Notes: generated by a model not told the origin, from the letters alone. A stretch of 64,000 nucleotides of DNA from Morinoia aosen (GCA_030386875.1 CM059563.1:35688139-35752138), one strand, 5' to 3'. Counted from the stretch's first letter, positions 52,931-63,525 are shown. Translations and numbers: made by a program.

Positions 52931-54544
52931 AGGTGGGTACCAAATTGTGAGTAAAGGGGTGTTTACACTAGGGGACATTTCGGCCTTGAGGCGCGGCTCG
53001 TGTAGACCAGCTCACCACAGAGTTTCAAATTTGTGTGTGTGTGTGTGTCTGAAATTCCCTATTCGCTCTGATCGAATTCGTGAAGCGCGCCGCACGTGAG
53101 CGGCGCAACTCTAGACCGGTCAGTGTGCAGTTGGTAGTCATCAAGTGAGGTAGCGCCTCTCGCTCATCCGTTATGGCTGACTCAACACTGCCGCGAGAGA
53201 CTACACTGCTTTCAATTGAAATGTACTAAGAACATCAATGCCTTTGGCAGACTAAAAGCTGCGAATATAAGGAGGCTGCTTTCCATTATATTTTAATGAA
53301 AATGAATGTATATAGTAACATTTCGCTCATGCAAATAAAAAAGAGATTACGTCGCTTACGATGCAGCAACATTCACACAAGCTCGTCTACAGCAATCCAT
53401 ATTTCATAGCAGCAGGCCACACTGACTGGTTTTGTGCTGTATGGCTGCCAGTTTTGTTTGACCAAAATAATCTAGTGTGACCTCAAAGAATATCTAGACA
53501 CATCTAGATTTGAAAATAAAACATCCAAAAATGAATCTAGAAATATATTTATTATCTACTATAATAAATTAGTTAAACAATAGTATATAAGAATATTTAT
53601 ATCATAAATTGCTTTATATTAGGCAATTTATCTTTATATAAATTATCTAGTATCCTGATATTTATCCTAATAAAGCTTGGTATCCAAATATTCTTCAATT
53701 TCACACGTGTTACGAGTAGGAAGGTCAGTCTCTATTGCATTGCAATTATCAATGCTCAGATTCCTACTTATCAACAATAATTGTTCTCAGGCTTTCATAC
53801 CGCTATCTTCATCACTTTTAATAATTTCGCAATTACCAAGTAAGTTGATCCTACTTTATTAGATGCATTACTTTAGTATATAACTGATACACCAAGTAGT
53901 TTCATGATAGAAATATCATTGCTTCCATCCAACAATAAACTGAACTCATTGTTACCAATATCATTGGTCAGTCTTTCGTTAAAATGAGGCCACAATACAT
54001 TCTTGATAATGTACGTGCATTTTATGATTTTTTGATATCATCACTAGTTTGGCAATTGTAGATAGTGTGTTTTAGCTTATAAACCGTGAAATAGCCGTCT
54101 TGATGTCGTTCATAATCTGAAAATAACATGATCAGAATATGGTTGCTTCACTATGCAGACAATTTGCTTTAAGTAAATTAACAAATATAATATGAATGAG
54201 GTAGTAACCAAATATTATGAATTCCTAATTTGAATCTACTGTAATCTGTCATTTACATAGCTTAATTGTAATTCTAGCTAGAACATTTCTAGCACGCTGA
54301 AAAAACTATATAGATTTCATAGCTAATATCAAGGTTCCAAATTTTACATCTAGGCTTCAGCAAAAACATCTAGATCTAGCTATATAATATTTAGAGTGGC
54401 AACCCTGTTGAGCAGCGCGCGCTCCGTGGCTCGCTCCAATGGTGTCTAGTCTAAACGCACATGACTCTTGTGAAGCTCCACACGAGGCGTTTACACGTGA
54501 GCCTGCAGCAAAATGGAATGGCTTAACTCTCCTCAGGACAGGTT
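52931..54544. mobile_element. Unidentified 1.6 kb insert in Gypsy-3 gag
   Basis: It separates two halves of the gag gene. The outer parts are GC-rich with tttacac motifs (ggggtgtttacactagggg near 52955, and ctagtctaaacgcac near 54446, roughly inverted). The centre (53480-54400) is AT-rich with repeated atctaga/tctaga motifs. A TG microsatellite lies at about 53032-53048. No transposase is seen and no target duplication could be fixed. The style is similar to the PIF-type elements farther right. Confidence 0.4.
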
Positions 54545-55060
54545 TTGGCACTACGAAATTTCTGACGGTAATGGTCAGGAGTTTGTTTAAAACCCCTTAA
54601 TAAAGCCCCCTTGAGTAATTCGTAGTTTTCAGTGGTAGAAGGAGGTAAGGGAGAGTATATGCGTAGGGCTTTTCCCTTCAACAGAGATCCTAATTGCACT
54701 GCCCACTGAGTTTCTTTATTCCATGAGAGCAACACGGCTATCCGCTCAAACCTAATCAAATAGGGTGAAATATCATCGCCGTCATTGAAAGCTGGAGGCT
54801 TAGGAGTGTCTTTACAAGACTGACATCGAAGAGGTATATTCGCATCAGGCGAATTCTGCCCACGAAGCTCTGCCAATTTAAGCTCGTGCTCCCGTTCTTT
54901 CACTCTTTCCACTTTTGCGATATTCTCCCTTTCAAGTTTCCTTTCTTTCAACCTATCTTCGCGGGAAATCACCTGTTGCTCCTCTATAAAAGCCGCTAGT
55001 TCAGAGCCCTTGAAGCCCAAACTCTCATCAAATGATTTTAACTCCTGTAAATCAGACCTT
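54545..55060 (-). pseudogene. Gypsy-3 gag, N-terminal and capsid part (SCAN-like)
   Basis: The frame reads SFDESLGFKGSELAAFIEEQ, a charged helix (DRLKERKLERENIAKVERVK and on), then a capsid of SCAN-like type: KPPAFNDGDDISPYLIRFER, W-KETQWAVQLGSLLKGKAL, then YELLKGALLRGFKQT and HYRQKFRSAK, where the insert begins. No ATG is present upstream before a stop near 55078, so the true start is lost or lies across a splice. Confidence 0.75.
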
Positions 55061-55551
55061 TCAACAGCCCACAGAGATTAGGAACTTAATCACACAGATT
55101 CACAAGAACAAGTCTTCTCCAAAAAGATCACTATTCAAATTCCTTATTAATCTCTCCCGGGAGTCTCCCTGAAGATTTTCGTTCAAAAATCTCCACTACA
55201 AAACTTCAATTAGAAATGAACAGCATAAACACCGTGTGATCACGGAAGGCTAGCGCTTACCATAAGTCCGGTCAAGCTCATCCTCCTGCTCCAGCCACAA
55301 ACGCCTCACCCACCGTCTCACTGCTTCTTCCACGAACAGAAGACAGAAATAACGTCGCCAAGATTTACTTCGGATACTGCCGTCCGCCACCCAAGGCACT
55401 AATTAGAACATTAAGAGTCACACCCACAAAAATTAGGCAATTACTCATATTCAACACATAGCTTCAGCTAATTCCTACCCTAATTAAACCTAACTCATCC
55501 CGGTCATCCCAAGCAGCCATTAAAAATCCTGTCTACAGCACCAGTGTTGTA
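55061..55551 (-). other. Gypsy-3 leader
   Basis: Non-coding. The sense strand near 55541 reads TGGTGCTGTAGACAGGAT, a possible degraded tRNA-His-type primer site, just after ...GGCTACA, a possible LTR end. The 5' LTR would then extend from 55552 to somewhere right of the Tc1 element, but its far end was not identified. Confidence 0.35.
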
Positions 55552-55711
55552 GCCGGTCCCACCGGCTTTGCTTGCGGGAACCGGGATAATAGAACACCAA
55601 CGATTTTCAATGTATGTATATCAAAAAATAATAAAATATATAATGCACTCGGAATTCATAATAGCAGGTAGGTAACAATAACGCCACTAAGAAAACTTCA
55701 ATTTTAGAGTA

Positions 55712-57358
55712 CACTCGCGAGCAAAAGTTTCGAATCTCTTTCTTTAAATTGGTTCCGCGCGATTTTGAGCACTAAAGTTTTTTTCAATAACCATAAAAAT
55801 TACATCCTTTTAAAGGTTCAACTCTTAAATTTAAATTGATACCAAATTCATTCAAATCAAACCAGTATTTCGGGACCTATCCCGGATTAAATCAAGGAGG
55901 TAGGAAAACAAGGAAATATGGGAATGAATAAAACAACAAAAAATAATCAATAAAAAATTTATTTAGTCTTAAAATTAAGTGTCAATACTTTGCGTTCGCT
56001 CCACTAGCCCTAATAACTGCTCGAAGACGATTTTTCATCGACCTGATCAAGTTCTAAATTGATTCTTGTGGGATACCTTCCCACTCCTCAATTAAAGCCG
56101 ATTTCAGCTCATTCAGACATGAAGGAGCAGGAGTTCTGGAACGAACCTTCCTCTTCAGTTCATCCCACACGTGCTCAATGGGATTCAAGTCAGGGCTGGG
56201 CGCTGGCTAGTCCAATATGGCGATATCGACTTCTTCGAGGTATTCAGTTGTGCCACGAGCAGTGTGACAACAAGCGTTATCGTGCATAAGAAGGAAGTCA
56301 TCACCGATATATCCCGCATAGGGAACGACATGTTCCAGCAGAATATCGGAAATGTAACGGTCCGAAGTTAGACCGCCTCCTCGTCCCCCGCCAGGCACGA
56401 ATACAATCTCCGTTTTACCGTCGAAGGAAATGCCGGCCCACATCATACAAGAACCGCCCCCATAAGCCACTATTTCAGCGAAACAGCACTGCGCAAATCG
56501 CTCCCCAGGCCGCCTGTAGACCCGACCTCTTCGGTCGCTACCGTGCAAACACATCCTGCACTCGTCGGAGAACAGAACTTGACTCCATTGCTCAACCTCC
56601 CAATCAAGATGGGTGCGAGCAAATTGAAGGCGTGCTTGTCGGTGAGCTGCCGTGAGTTTCGGGCCTGTGGCAGGCCTTTTTGGAGTCAAGTTCGCTTGCT
56701 TGAGTCGTCGACGAACTGTCCACTCGCTGGCAGCTACCCCACGAACATCTCGGAGCTCCTGTTGAACGTCGACACCAGTCAAATGCTGATTTCGGAGAGA
56801 GGTTGATACGATAAAACGGTCATCCCTCTCCGAGGTGCACCGGCGTCGTCCAGATCTTGGTCTCAGGATGAAGCCACCAGTCTCCCGAAAGCGTTTGTAA
56901 ACTTTCGAACCCCTTGACTGGCATATGTGGAGCCGACTAGTGACAACTCGCTGGCTGAGCCATTCTTGCAATAGGGCTACGATTTGTGCTGCTTCTGTAG
57001 GAGTTGTCTCCATTGTCGCTCAAGGAAAGGGTCAAAAGTACCGGAGACGTGTACCGATCAACGTGTGAAGGTGAACTGAGAAATCAAATCCGATAACAGG
57101 GGCGTTTATAGGGGGTCAATAGATCGCTACTCGCGACGTATCTAAGAATTGAAGCACGTCTTTTCCGGTACGCCTTCACTTGATCCAGGATAGCTTCCGA
57201 AATACTGGATTGATTTGAATGAATTTGGCAACAATTTAAAGTTTAGCGTTGAATCTTCAAAATGATGTAATTGTTATGGTTATTGAAAAAATATTTAGTG
57301 CTAAAAATCGCGCGGAACCAATTTCAAGAAAGTGATTCCAAACTTTTGCTCGCGAGTG
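55712..57358 (-). mobile_element. Tc1 element with long terminal inverted repeats
   Basis: The ends read CACTCGCGAGCAAAAGTTT at both sides in inverted orientation, and the inverted repeats extend with mismatches for about 170 bp. The flanking duplication is TA (55710-55711 and 57359-57360). Total about 1.65 kb, a complete element. It carries one transposase gene on the minus strand. Confidence 0.9.
55982..57013 (-). pseudogene. Tc1-family transposase (DD34E), two nonsense codons
   Basis: From ATG 57013 the protein (METTPTEAAQIVALLQEWLS) has the paired helix-turn-helix DNA-binding region, then the catalytic core: VLFSDECR (first Asp), LLMHDNACCHTAR (second Asp) and PAPSPDLNPIEHVWDELKR (Glu). 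Spacing from second Asp to Glu is 34 residues, the Tc1 signature. A TAG at 56209-56207 replaces the conserved Trp of the WPAPSPDLNP motif, and a second TAG lies at 56056-56054. Reading on in the same frame reaches a natural end at 55982. There are no frameshifts. It is recently dead, or readable only by stop-codon readthrough. Confidence 0.9.
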
Positions 57359-57553
57359 TATTACAAGACACAATGAAAGTCCTAACAACTTAAGTCCGCC
57401 AACCAAAGTTAAGTGTCTGCAAATACTCTACCGGTACCTATGCCCGCCTCGACAGCATCCAGTTTTACAATTAATAAATAGTGGACCGACGCTGCAGTGA
57501 GGCGTCAACGCAGAGGCAGTAAGGGTGCGTGCACACTACGAGCGGAGCGAGCG

Positions 57554-60095
57554 CAGGGTTGCCAGATGATGTGCACCACTTTTAGCCAAATGTTCCCAGA
57601 AAATTAGCCACAATTAGCCACTTTTATTTTTATTGTAAATAAATTAAAAAACAGTGACACAGATAAATGTCTTACCTTGTTGAGTTCATTAAATTGGTTC
57701 CATGGCAATGTCTTCAAATTCTTGTGAAAATTTTTCTTCTGAAATTTGTTTACTGCATCCTGGTTGGTCAACTTCATTGATATCTTGTGCTTCGGGTGTT
57801 AAATACATGTCGCTTGTGAAGAGGCTGAGCATTCTTTCTGTTACATGAAAGTCTTTGCAACAAGTTTTATTAGCTAGCAAATAAGATTTAATTCTCAAGA
57901 CGGAGTCTATCGTTTTAGTTGCTAACTTGTTTCTTTGTTTGCTCTTCACATTTGTTACAAATGAAAAAATGCGTTCCACAAATGCATTACTAATGGGTGC
58001 TGAGAAAAGGTTGAGCATCACTTGACCAATGTCAGTAAAATATTTTTCTCCGAGAGCATTTTCAAACTTGATAACCATTGCCCAAAATTCGATTGGATCG
58101 GATGGTATGCTTCCTGTTTCGATCTCTTCTTTCCAGTTAATATGAAGTAAATTCACGTACTGATTTTCAATTTTGCTGACGTCATAATTGCTTATGAAGG
58201 CGTGAAAAGATTTGGGCAAATCCTTAAAATCTGGTCTCATTTGACTTAGCGCTCTTTCAGGTTTGAAAAGGTGGAGACTCTTCACCACGTTATCGTCTTC
58301 TAATAAGCGAAATTCTAATTGTCTGCTTGCCTCGATAACAGCATTAAGACATTTTTCTTTAATGATATCCTTCTCTTTTTCTGGCATTGTAGATTCTCTG
58401 AGAAGCAGCTCAAATTTGGCTCCAAGGAATATTGAATCAATCTTTTGTTTGAGTGAATGATGAAGCATTTCAACATCTCTATTTAACTTGCACACATCTG
58501 CATGTGTGGCCTGAAATGCAGCATTCAGGTGCTCAAAATCTTGAATTATTGGTAGTAGAAATGTAAGATACAGCAAATTTGCTTGATCATTCAGCATGGC
58601 ATCAATAATATTTGCATGGTAGTTGCGTTCTTTGTCTTTGAGTAGCTTAAAATACAATTTTAGCTCCTCCCATTTCGTCACAATGGCATAAATGCACTTT
58701 CCTTTCACTAGCCATCTAGTGTTAGCTGGAGTTATGAACTTTGTTGAATCTATGCATCCATCATTGAGCAACGTAAATACTTCTTTGAATTCAGTTTGTC
58801 GGATGGAGCTACATTTAAACCATCGAGCTATTTCTGCTATCAAGAAATCAAGGTTTGATGGTAATTTCTTGTTTGCGTATTCACAACAGAGAGCCAAACT
58901 GTGGCAAGTGCATTTAATAAACACAAGATTTTCATTTTTTTCTTTTAGTCTTGAGAGGACAGAATTGTGTTTGCCACAGACATTACTTGCCCCATCTGAC
59001 GAAAATCCAATGCAGTTACTCAAATCAATATTGTTGGTACTAAAAAAATTTTCAATTGCAGCAAACAGATTTTCTCCAGTAGTAGAAACAACCTCAATCA
59101 TACCCAAAAACTCCGTTTTCAAGCTGTTGAATTTTTGTGAATAAAACCTCACACACAAGCATAAGTGCTTCACTGATGAAATATCTGTTGATTCATCAAT
59201 AAATAAATAATATTTCACGTCTCTCAGTTCCCGCACTAATTCTTCAAAAAGTGACAAACTTATGACATTTTTAATAAGACATGCACATTTGGTTCGGTGG
59301 AGTTTCAAATGCTCCAAAGTGCCGCCTTTGCAATATTCTTTAACAATATCTCCAAGATGATCAACTGACCGAATACTGCAATGGCAAGCAATTGCCACGC
59401 TGAATTTAATGTCAAATTCTTTCAGTGATTTACTTACGGTTTTTGGTTTCACGAACTTTGCAAGCGATTGACAACTTTTCAAATTTTTTTCTTTGTTCCT
59501 ATGCTTGTCTGATTTTTCATGCATCACTAAATTATGCTTCTTGAACTGCGATATTGTGCATAAGCATAGCTTACAAAAACATACATCATCTTTAAGCATC
59601 AACCAAGAGTGCTCTTTCTCCCACTCTTTATTGTATTTTCTACCAACAGATTTCTTCGCGCTTGCAGCACTCATTATGGACAAGAATTGCTTCGTTTCCT
59701 GAAGAACAGTGGTTTTTCGTTTTGAAACACTTCAATCAAATATAGGAACACGAATGGAACACTTTTATCGATGTCATTGACAGAAAGAGTTTTGATTCCC
59801 GGTAACACTAATTAAGTTTACAGGGGCACTGCCTTAGCTGGACTGAAGTAGTTCCCGCCACCGGAATACCGCCAGAAGTTCTGAACTCGTTTCGATATCG
59901 TTCAAACCGGAACAAACGCGTTGCGTTTAGGATGCAATATAATTTTTTCGTAATTAGTAAACAAATATTATCAACAATCAGTAAATTAGCCACAATTAGC
60001 CAAAATTGAGGTGGCTAATTCTCAAAAATTTTCCTTAGCCACAGTTCATGAAAATTAGCCACTTTGGCTAAAATTAGCCACATCTGGCAACCCTG
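57554..60095 (-). mobile_element. hAT element, complete
   Basis: Terminal inverted repeats CAGGGTTGCCAGATG (57554-57568, and its exact complement at 60081-60095) are flanked by a perfect 8 bp duplication AGCGAGCG (57546-57553 and 60096-60103). Subterminal regions contain several TTAGCCA motifs in both orientations, typical of transposase-binding repeats. It is inserted into the GC-rich end of P-A. Together with an uninterrupted transposase this looks like a young, possibly autonomous copy. Confidence 0.92.
57689..59674 (-). CDS. hAT transposase, intact
   Basis: 661 codons from ATG 59674 (a TTG nine bases upstream is not a credible start) to 57689. An N-terminal zinc finger (CFCKLCLC ... HNLVMHEKSDKH) of BED/TTF style would bind the ends. 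The RNase H-like core shows LFIDESTDIS (first acidic residue), CIGFSSDGASNVCG (second), an inserted helical domain with CTCHSLALCC and NTRWL, and C-terminal SAPISNAFVERIFSFVTNVKSKQ, the third acidic residue and hAT dimerisation domain. Length is normal for the family. It cuts and rejoins the element's DNA in the nucleus. No frame damage is seen. Neighbouring P-A sequence has no matching motif, so the gene came with its own element. A domesticated host gene is unlikely given perfect element boundaries. Confidence 0.92.
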   Translation of the reverse strand: MSAASAKKSVGRKYNKEWEKEHSWLMLKDDVCFCKLCLCTISQFKKHNLVMHEKSDKHRNKEKNLKSCQSLAKFVKPKTVSKSLKEFDIKFSVAIACHCSIRSVDHLGDIVKEYCKGGTLEHLKLHRTKCACLIKNVISLSLFEELVRELRDVKYYLFIDESTDISSVKHLCLCVRFYSQKFNSLKTEFLGMIEVVSTTGENLFAAIENFFSTNNIDLSNCIGFSSDGASNVCGKHNSVLSRLKEKNENLVFIKCTCHSLALCCEYANKKLPSNLDFLIAEIARWFKCSSIRQTEFKEVFTLLNDGCIDSTKFITPANTRWLVKGKCIYAIVTKWEELKLYFKLLKDKERNYHANIIDAMLNDQANLLYLTFLLPIIQDFEHLNAAFQATHADVCKLNRDVEMLHHSLKQKIDSIFLGAKFELLLRESTMPEKEKDIIKEKCLNAVIEASRQLEFRLLEDDNVVKSLHLFKPERALSQMRPDFKDLPKSFHAFISNYDVSKIENQYVNLLHINWKEEIETGSIPSDPIEFWAMVIKFENALGEKYFTDIGQVMLNLFSAPISNAFVERIFSFVTNVKSKQRNKLATKTIDSVLRIKSYLLANKTCCKDFHVTERMLSLFTSDMYLTPEAQDINEVDQPGCSKQISEEKFSQEFEDIAMEPI

Positions 60096-60183
60096 AGCGA
60101 GCGGCGCGGCACGGAGCGGACCGGCGCGGCGCGTGTGTTCACATGTGAGCTGAGCAGAGCGACCCACACAAGCATCAGTCGCT

Positions 60184-60390
60184 ATGGAGCGTTCCGTGAG
60201 TGCGCTTGTGTCGCTCGATGGCAAAACGGAAACACTGGATCCATCCCATCAACATGAGGAGAGATCGCCATGGAGAATACCACTATCTCTTCGAAGCACT
60301 GAGGATAGATGAATCGCAATTCTACGAGTATTTACGGATGAAACCGGCAACTTTTGACGTACTATAATCCCTTATAGAAGGAAAAATTTC
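60184..60390 (+). pseudogene. PIF/Harbinger transposase N-terminal exon, copy in P-A
   Basis: It starts MERSVSALVSLDG, then after a one-base frameshift reads KRKHWIHPINMRRDRHGEY, LFEALRIDESQFYEYLRMKP and ATFDVL before a stop. This is the region preceding the DDE domain in PIF/HARBI1-like nucleases (W-x-HP-x-N ... GE-x-H ... L-x-x-D-x-x-F-x-x-Y-x-RM). The catalytic part is absent. It is more diverged than the copies at 61466 and 63215. Confidence 0.7.
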
Positions 60391-61119
60391 CAACGAGATA
60401 AGATAAATTTGCTGTTCAGTAACAATTCACAAATTCTTATTGAAGATACATGTAAAGCAAAGTAGTTAAAGCAAAATGAAAGTCTTTCCATAAAGGTTGT
60501 ATCACTTTATATTACAACAGGTTTTCGTAGGCCAGTACGAACAAAAAATGTGTTGTGGTGACTTAAACGTGAGTGCAAGTAAAGTAATTCCCTTCAGAAA
60601 TTCAGGGTTGTACCAGAGAAAGCTAAGTGAAAAATACTGACAAATACTGACTTGTCCTGACCAAATAGTTCTCGAAATACTGATATGTTTTCCGTTAGTA
60701 TTGGAACAAATCACCCAAGCTCATAAAGTTTTGTAGCTTATTGTGTATTTGACACTCATTGAGTCCTTCTCATCATCATACGGCCTCCTTTTCCTCCCAT
60801 TTTACGGAAAAAAATGAATACTTTATTAAAAAATCGTTCATAATTATTCATTAAGCAAGATCATAAAATAGAATACACAGCATCACAAGAAAGATGAAAC
60901 TACATCACGAGAAAAACAAAATGAAATCCTTAAACTGAAGCAATAATAAAGTAACTTATCAGAGAAAGCAGAAGAAAATAGAAATAAATGATTAATGAAC
61001 ACAAAGGGGAGAAATTACACCAAAATATTACATGTTACACTATCAGTTTTAATTGTTATATGATTAGTTGTACAAATAACTAGTTATATACTAAATTTTT
61101 TTTAACTTAAACGACAATT
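60391..61119 (+). other. AT-rich interior of P-A
   Basis: No coding signal. It lies between the N-terminal exon and the right terminal block and probably replaces the transposase catalytic exons. Confidence 0.45.
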
Positions 61120-61346
61120 CTACCCCTGTAAGATATCAAGATCCAAAGGCGGAGCCGAGGAGAAACGCTCGCCACGAGCGTCAAAAAATCCCAACGAATT
61201 TCCCGAGCGTGCCGCTTCGCTCCGCTCCGCGCCGCGCCGCGCCACTCCGCTCCGCTTGTCGTGTGAACAGCCAAGCGTTTTTGCATTCAAACCTGTTCAA
61301 ACATTATTGCCGCTCCGCTCGCTCCGCTCGTAGTGTGAACGCACCC
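61120..61346 (-). repeat. Terminal block of PIF-type element (inverted to 63780-64000)
   Basis: This about 225 bp block is the reverse complement of 63780-64000 with few changes, from the gggtgcgttcacactacgag end through the gcggagcgg array, the ttcacacgacaagcgg segment and the gatttttgacgctcg/ctcggctccgcctttggat sequence. It defines a long end module of this family. Confidence 0.8.
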
Positions 61347-61465
61347 TATAAGCTTATACACTACGAGCGGAGCGGAGCGGCGCGGAGCGGAGCGGCGAGG
61401 AGTATAGCGGAGCGAAGCGGCGAGGTGTTCACATACAAGCGGAGCGGCGCGGTTGATCAGTCGCT

Positions 61466-61666
61466 ATGGAGGACTTTGTGAGTGCATTCCTGCTGCTGGA
61501 CGGAGTAAAAAATAAAAGAAAGTACTGGGTCCATCCCGTTAATTCTGCGAGAGAAACCCATGGTGAATTTCATCATCTGTACGAGGATCTGAGAAGAGAT
61601 GAATCTCGATTTTTCTCATACTTTCTCATACATTGGCGCTTGTTAATATCTACAGTGCTGGGGTGA
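61466..61666 (+). pseudogene. PIF/Harbinger transposase N-terminal exon, copy in P-B
   Basis: ATG then EDFVSAFLLLDGVKNKRKYW, VHPVNSARETHGEFHHLYED and LRRDESRFFSYF, after which the sequence departs from P-C because of the internal difference. It contains the family's W-VHP-N and GE-H-L blocks but no catalytic residues. Confidence 0.7.
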
Positions 61667-61669
61667 AAT

Positions 61670-62845
61670 CTGTTCGTGCACTTAAATTGACTCAAATTCA
61701 ATTTTCGCATCTAAAAGATCTCCCACTCCCGTCGATTGCATAAAGCCATAAGTGGTGGTTCGCGAGACGCGCAGGTGTCACGGAACAGAAGCCAATTACT
61801 TCCGACACCACAGCTTGCACTGATGCCCTGACTAGCCGTTGTTCTGAGCCATGAAAGACTGATGTGTATGAGTTGCTGCGTGCTTTCTCTTAATCAGCTA
61901 TTGCTTAGCCTCTGGGTATAATGACTGTGAAGAGCATAGATGAATTTTATACCAAATGCTCTCATTCCGAATTCTGGCAACCTCACGATTGAACGTCAAA
62001 TGTTGTTTTCCATTTCTTGCAATGTCACCATGCCTAGTAACTGTCTCTGTTTTCATACCATGGACCTACTCAGTCAGGTGGTTAGCTCACATGTTGACGT
62101 TATAGAAGCAAAAGTAGGCCTTAAATTCTGTCATACTTTATCTCTTGACTTCGTATTAAACTTGCGTGTAATAATTTTATTCATATGCGAAGCCTGAAAT
62201 CCATTCGTGATACCTTGAACTAGGACTTTGTTGCAGAACTTCGCGAGTAGTAATGAAAGTGCAGCATTGCTTCTTCCTCTTCAATGACAGCAGATGTTCC
62301 AGACTCAAAAAAATACGAAGAGCTGCTGCAGTTCCAAGAAGTTGAGTTGAATGTCCTAATGGAATGCGTCAATTTATTTTTACTTCTCAAGTATGGCTTG
62401 TAATAACAGTGAACAAAGTAGAAGCCAACCAAGATTTCTTTCGGTGTTTACCGGTATATTTTTAGTGTTTAATTGAAACCTATAAAATACGTTCGTTACC
62501 GGTTTAGCTTTTGGTACATGTATGGTCGAGCTCTGTCCCACATGAGTAAAACTTCTTGTAGCGGAACTGGTAAATCTCGGTACAGCTTATAAAATACTGC
62601 AGAAGAATGATTGGGTTACTGGGATGGCAATTAAGCGCTGAACTAATCTGAGTCCTAAAGTAACCTTCGTGTATGCGAAATATATTTATTGAAATATGTT
62701 TAAATAATAAATCATTTTAAACTGGAAGTTACAGTTACCTCTATTGGGCCTATTAACAAGTAGCGCATAGCTCTGAAACATATCACTTATATAAACTATC
62801 GTTTTGGTTCATCTTGGTGTCGTCTCAGGCGGAGTTCACACCAGG
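61670..62845. other. Extra interior of P-B, no gene recognised
   Basis: A mixed stretch of about 1.2 kb with short open frames on both strands and no recognised domain or clear terminal repeats. Confidence 0.4.
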
Positions 62846-63095
62846 TGAATATCAGTTTTCTATGAAACCTCAATGAAAACATTAAAGGGAAACTCACCAA
62901 ATTCAGTCCGCCGCTAGCGGCAATAAATATCCCTCATTTTCCCGAGCGCGCCGCTCCGCTCCGCTCTTCGCCGCTCGCTCCGCTCCGCTTGTAGTGTGTA
63001 AGGTAAAGCGTCTATACATAGGAATAGCCAAAGACATTATTGGCGCCCGTCGCATCTCCGCTCCGCGCCGCTCTGCTCCGCTCGTAGTGTGTAAG
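62846..63095 (+). repeat. Right-end module shared by P-B and P-C (copy 1)
   Basis: From atatcagttttctatgaaac to the terminal ctcgtagtgtgtaag. It is repeated at 63526-63770, about 678 bp to the right, with only a few differences. Confidence 0.8.
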
Positions 63096-63214
63096 CAGGT
63101 GCTTACACACTACGAGCGGAGCGGAGCGGCGCGGAGCGGAGCGGCGAGGAGTATAGCGGAGCGAAGCGGCGAGGTGTTCACATACAAGCGGAGCGGCGCG
63201 ATTGATCAGTCGTT

Positions 63215-63415
63215 ATGGAGGACTTTGTGAGTGCATTCCTGCTGCTGGACGGAGTAAAAATTAAAAGAAAGCACTGGGTTCACCCCGTTAATTCTGCGAG
63301 AGAAACCCATGGTGAATTTCATCATCTGTACGAGGATCTGAAAAGAGATGAATCTCGATTTTTCTCATACTTAAGAATGAAACCAGCCTCTTTCGAGAGT
63401 TTCGCTATCATATAA
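63215..63415 (+). CDS. PIF/Harbinger transposase N-terminal ORF in P-C (truncated protein)
   Basis: 66 intact codons: MEDFVSAFLLLDGVKIKRKH, WVHPVNSARETHGEFHHLYE, then DESRFFSYLRMKPASFESFA and a TAA stop. It matches the N-terminal domain before the DDE nuclease of PIF/HARBI1-like transposases and stops before any catalytic residue. It differs from the P-B copy at a few codons. If expressed, it could act only as a partial protein, for example a competitor of full-length transposase. That is inference. No promoter was identified. Confidence 0.5.
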   Translation: MEDFVSAFLLLDGVKIKRKHWVHPVNSARETHGEFHHLYEDLKRDESRFFSYLRMKPASFESFAII

Positions 63416-63525
63416 CATATTTTAATTGTATGAACATGTTCAACAAAAATTACCAAACCCTTATAAAACCTTTCTTTATTGCCATATTGTATGACTAGAA
63501 AAAATTATTTACCCACTTACCAGTG

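Larger units (their letters stand above)
50756..55551 (-). mobile_element. Gypsy-3: minus-strand Gypsy element, protease next to integrase, truncated
   Basis: In sense order from about 55551: leader, gag with SCAN-like capsid, an unidentified 1.6 kb insert, zinc knuckle, protease, a solo LTR insert, linker, and integrase, ending where Copia sequence begins at 50755. No RT or RNase H lies between protease and integrase, so RT must originally have been downstream (Gmr1-like order) and is lost here. Multiple stops show decay. Confidence 0.7.
57523..61346 (+). mobile_element. PIF/Harbinger-type non-autonomous element P-A (split by hAT)
   Basis: The left end GGGTGCGTGCACACTACGAG follows TAA (57520-57522). 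The right end, reverse-complemented, is GGGTGCGTTCACACTACGAG. Subterminal arrays of gagcgg/gcgcgg units are present at both ends. Inside lies a decayed N-terminal transposase exon (60184-60390). Without the 2.55 kb hAT insertion and its duplication the element is about 1.27 kb. The right flank reads TATAA rather than an exact TAA. Confidence 0.65.
61353..63099 (+). mobile_element. PIF-type non-autonomous element P-B
   Basis: It starts ttatacactacgagcgg, with the same subterminal array as P-C, carries the N-terminal exon at 61466, and ends with the block ... ctcgtagtgtgtaagca at about 63099. Compared with P-C it has about 1.2 kb of extra or replaced sequence (about 61620-62845) in which no gene was recognised. 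Confidence 0.55.
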
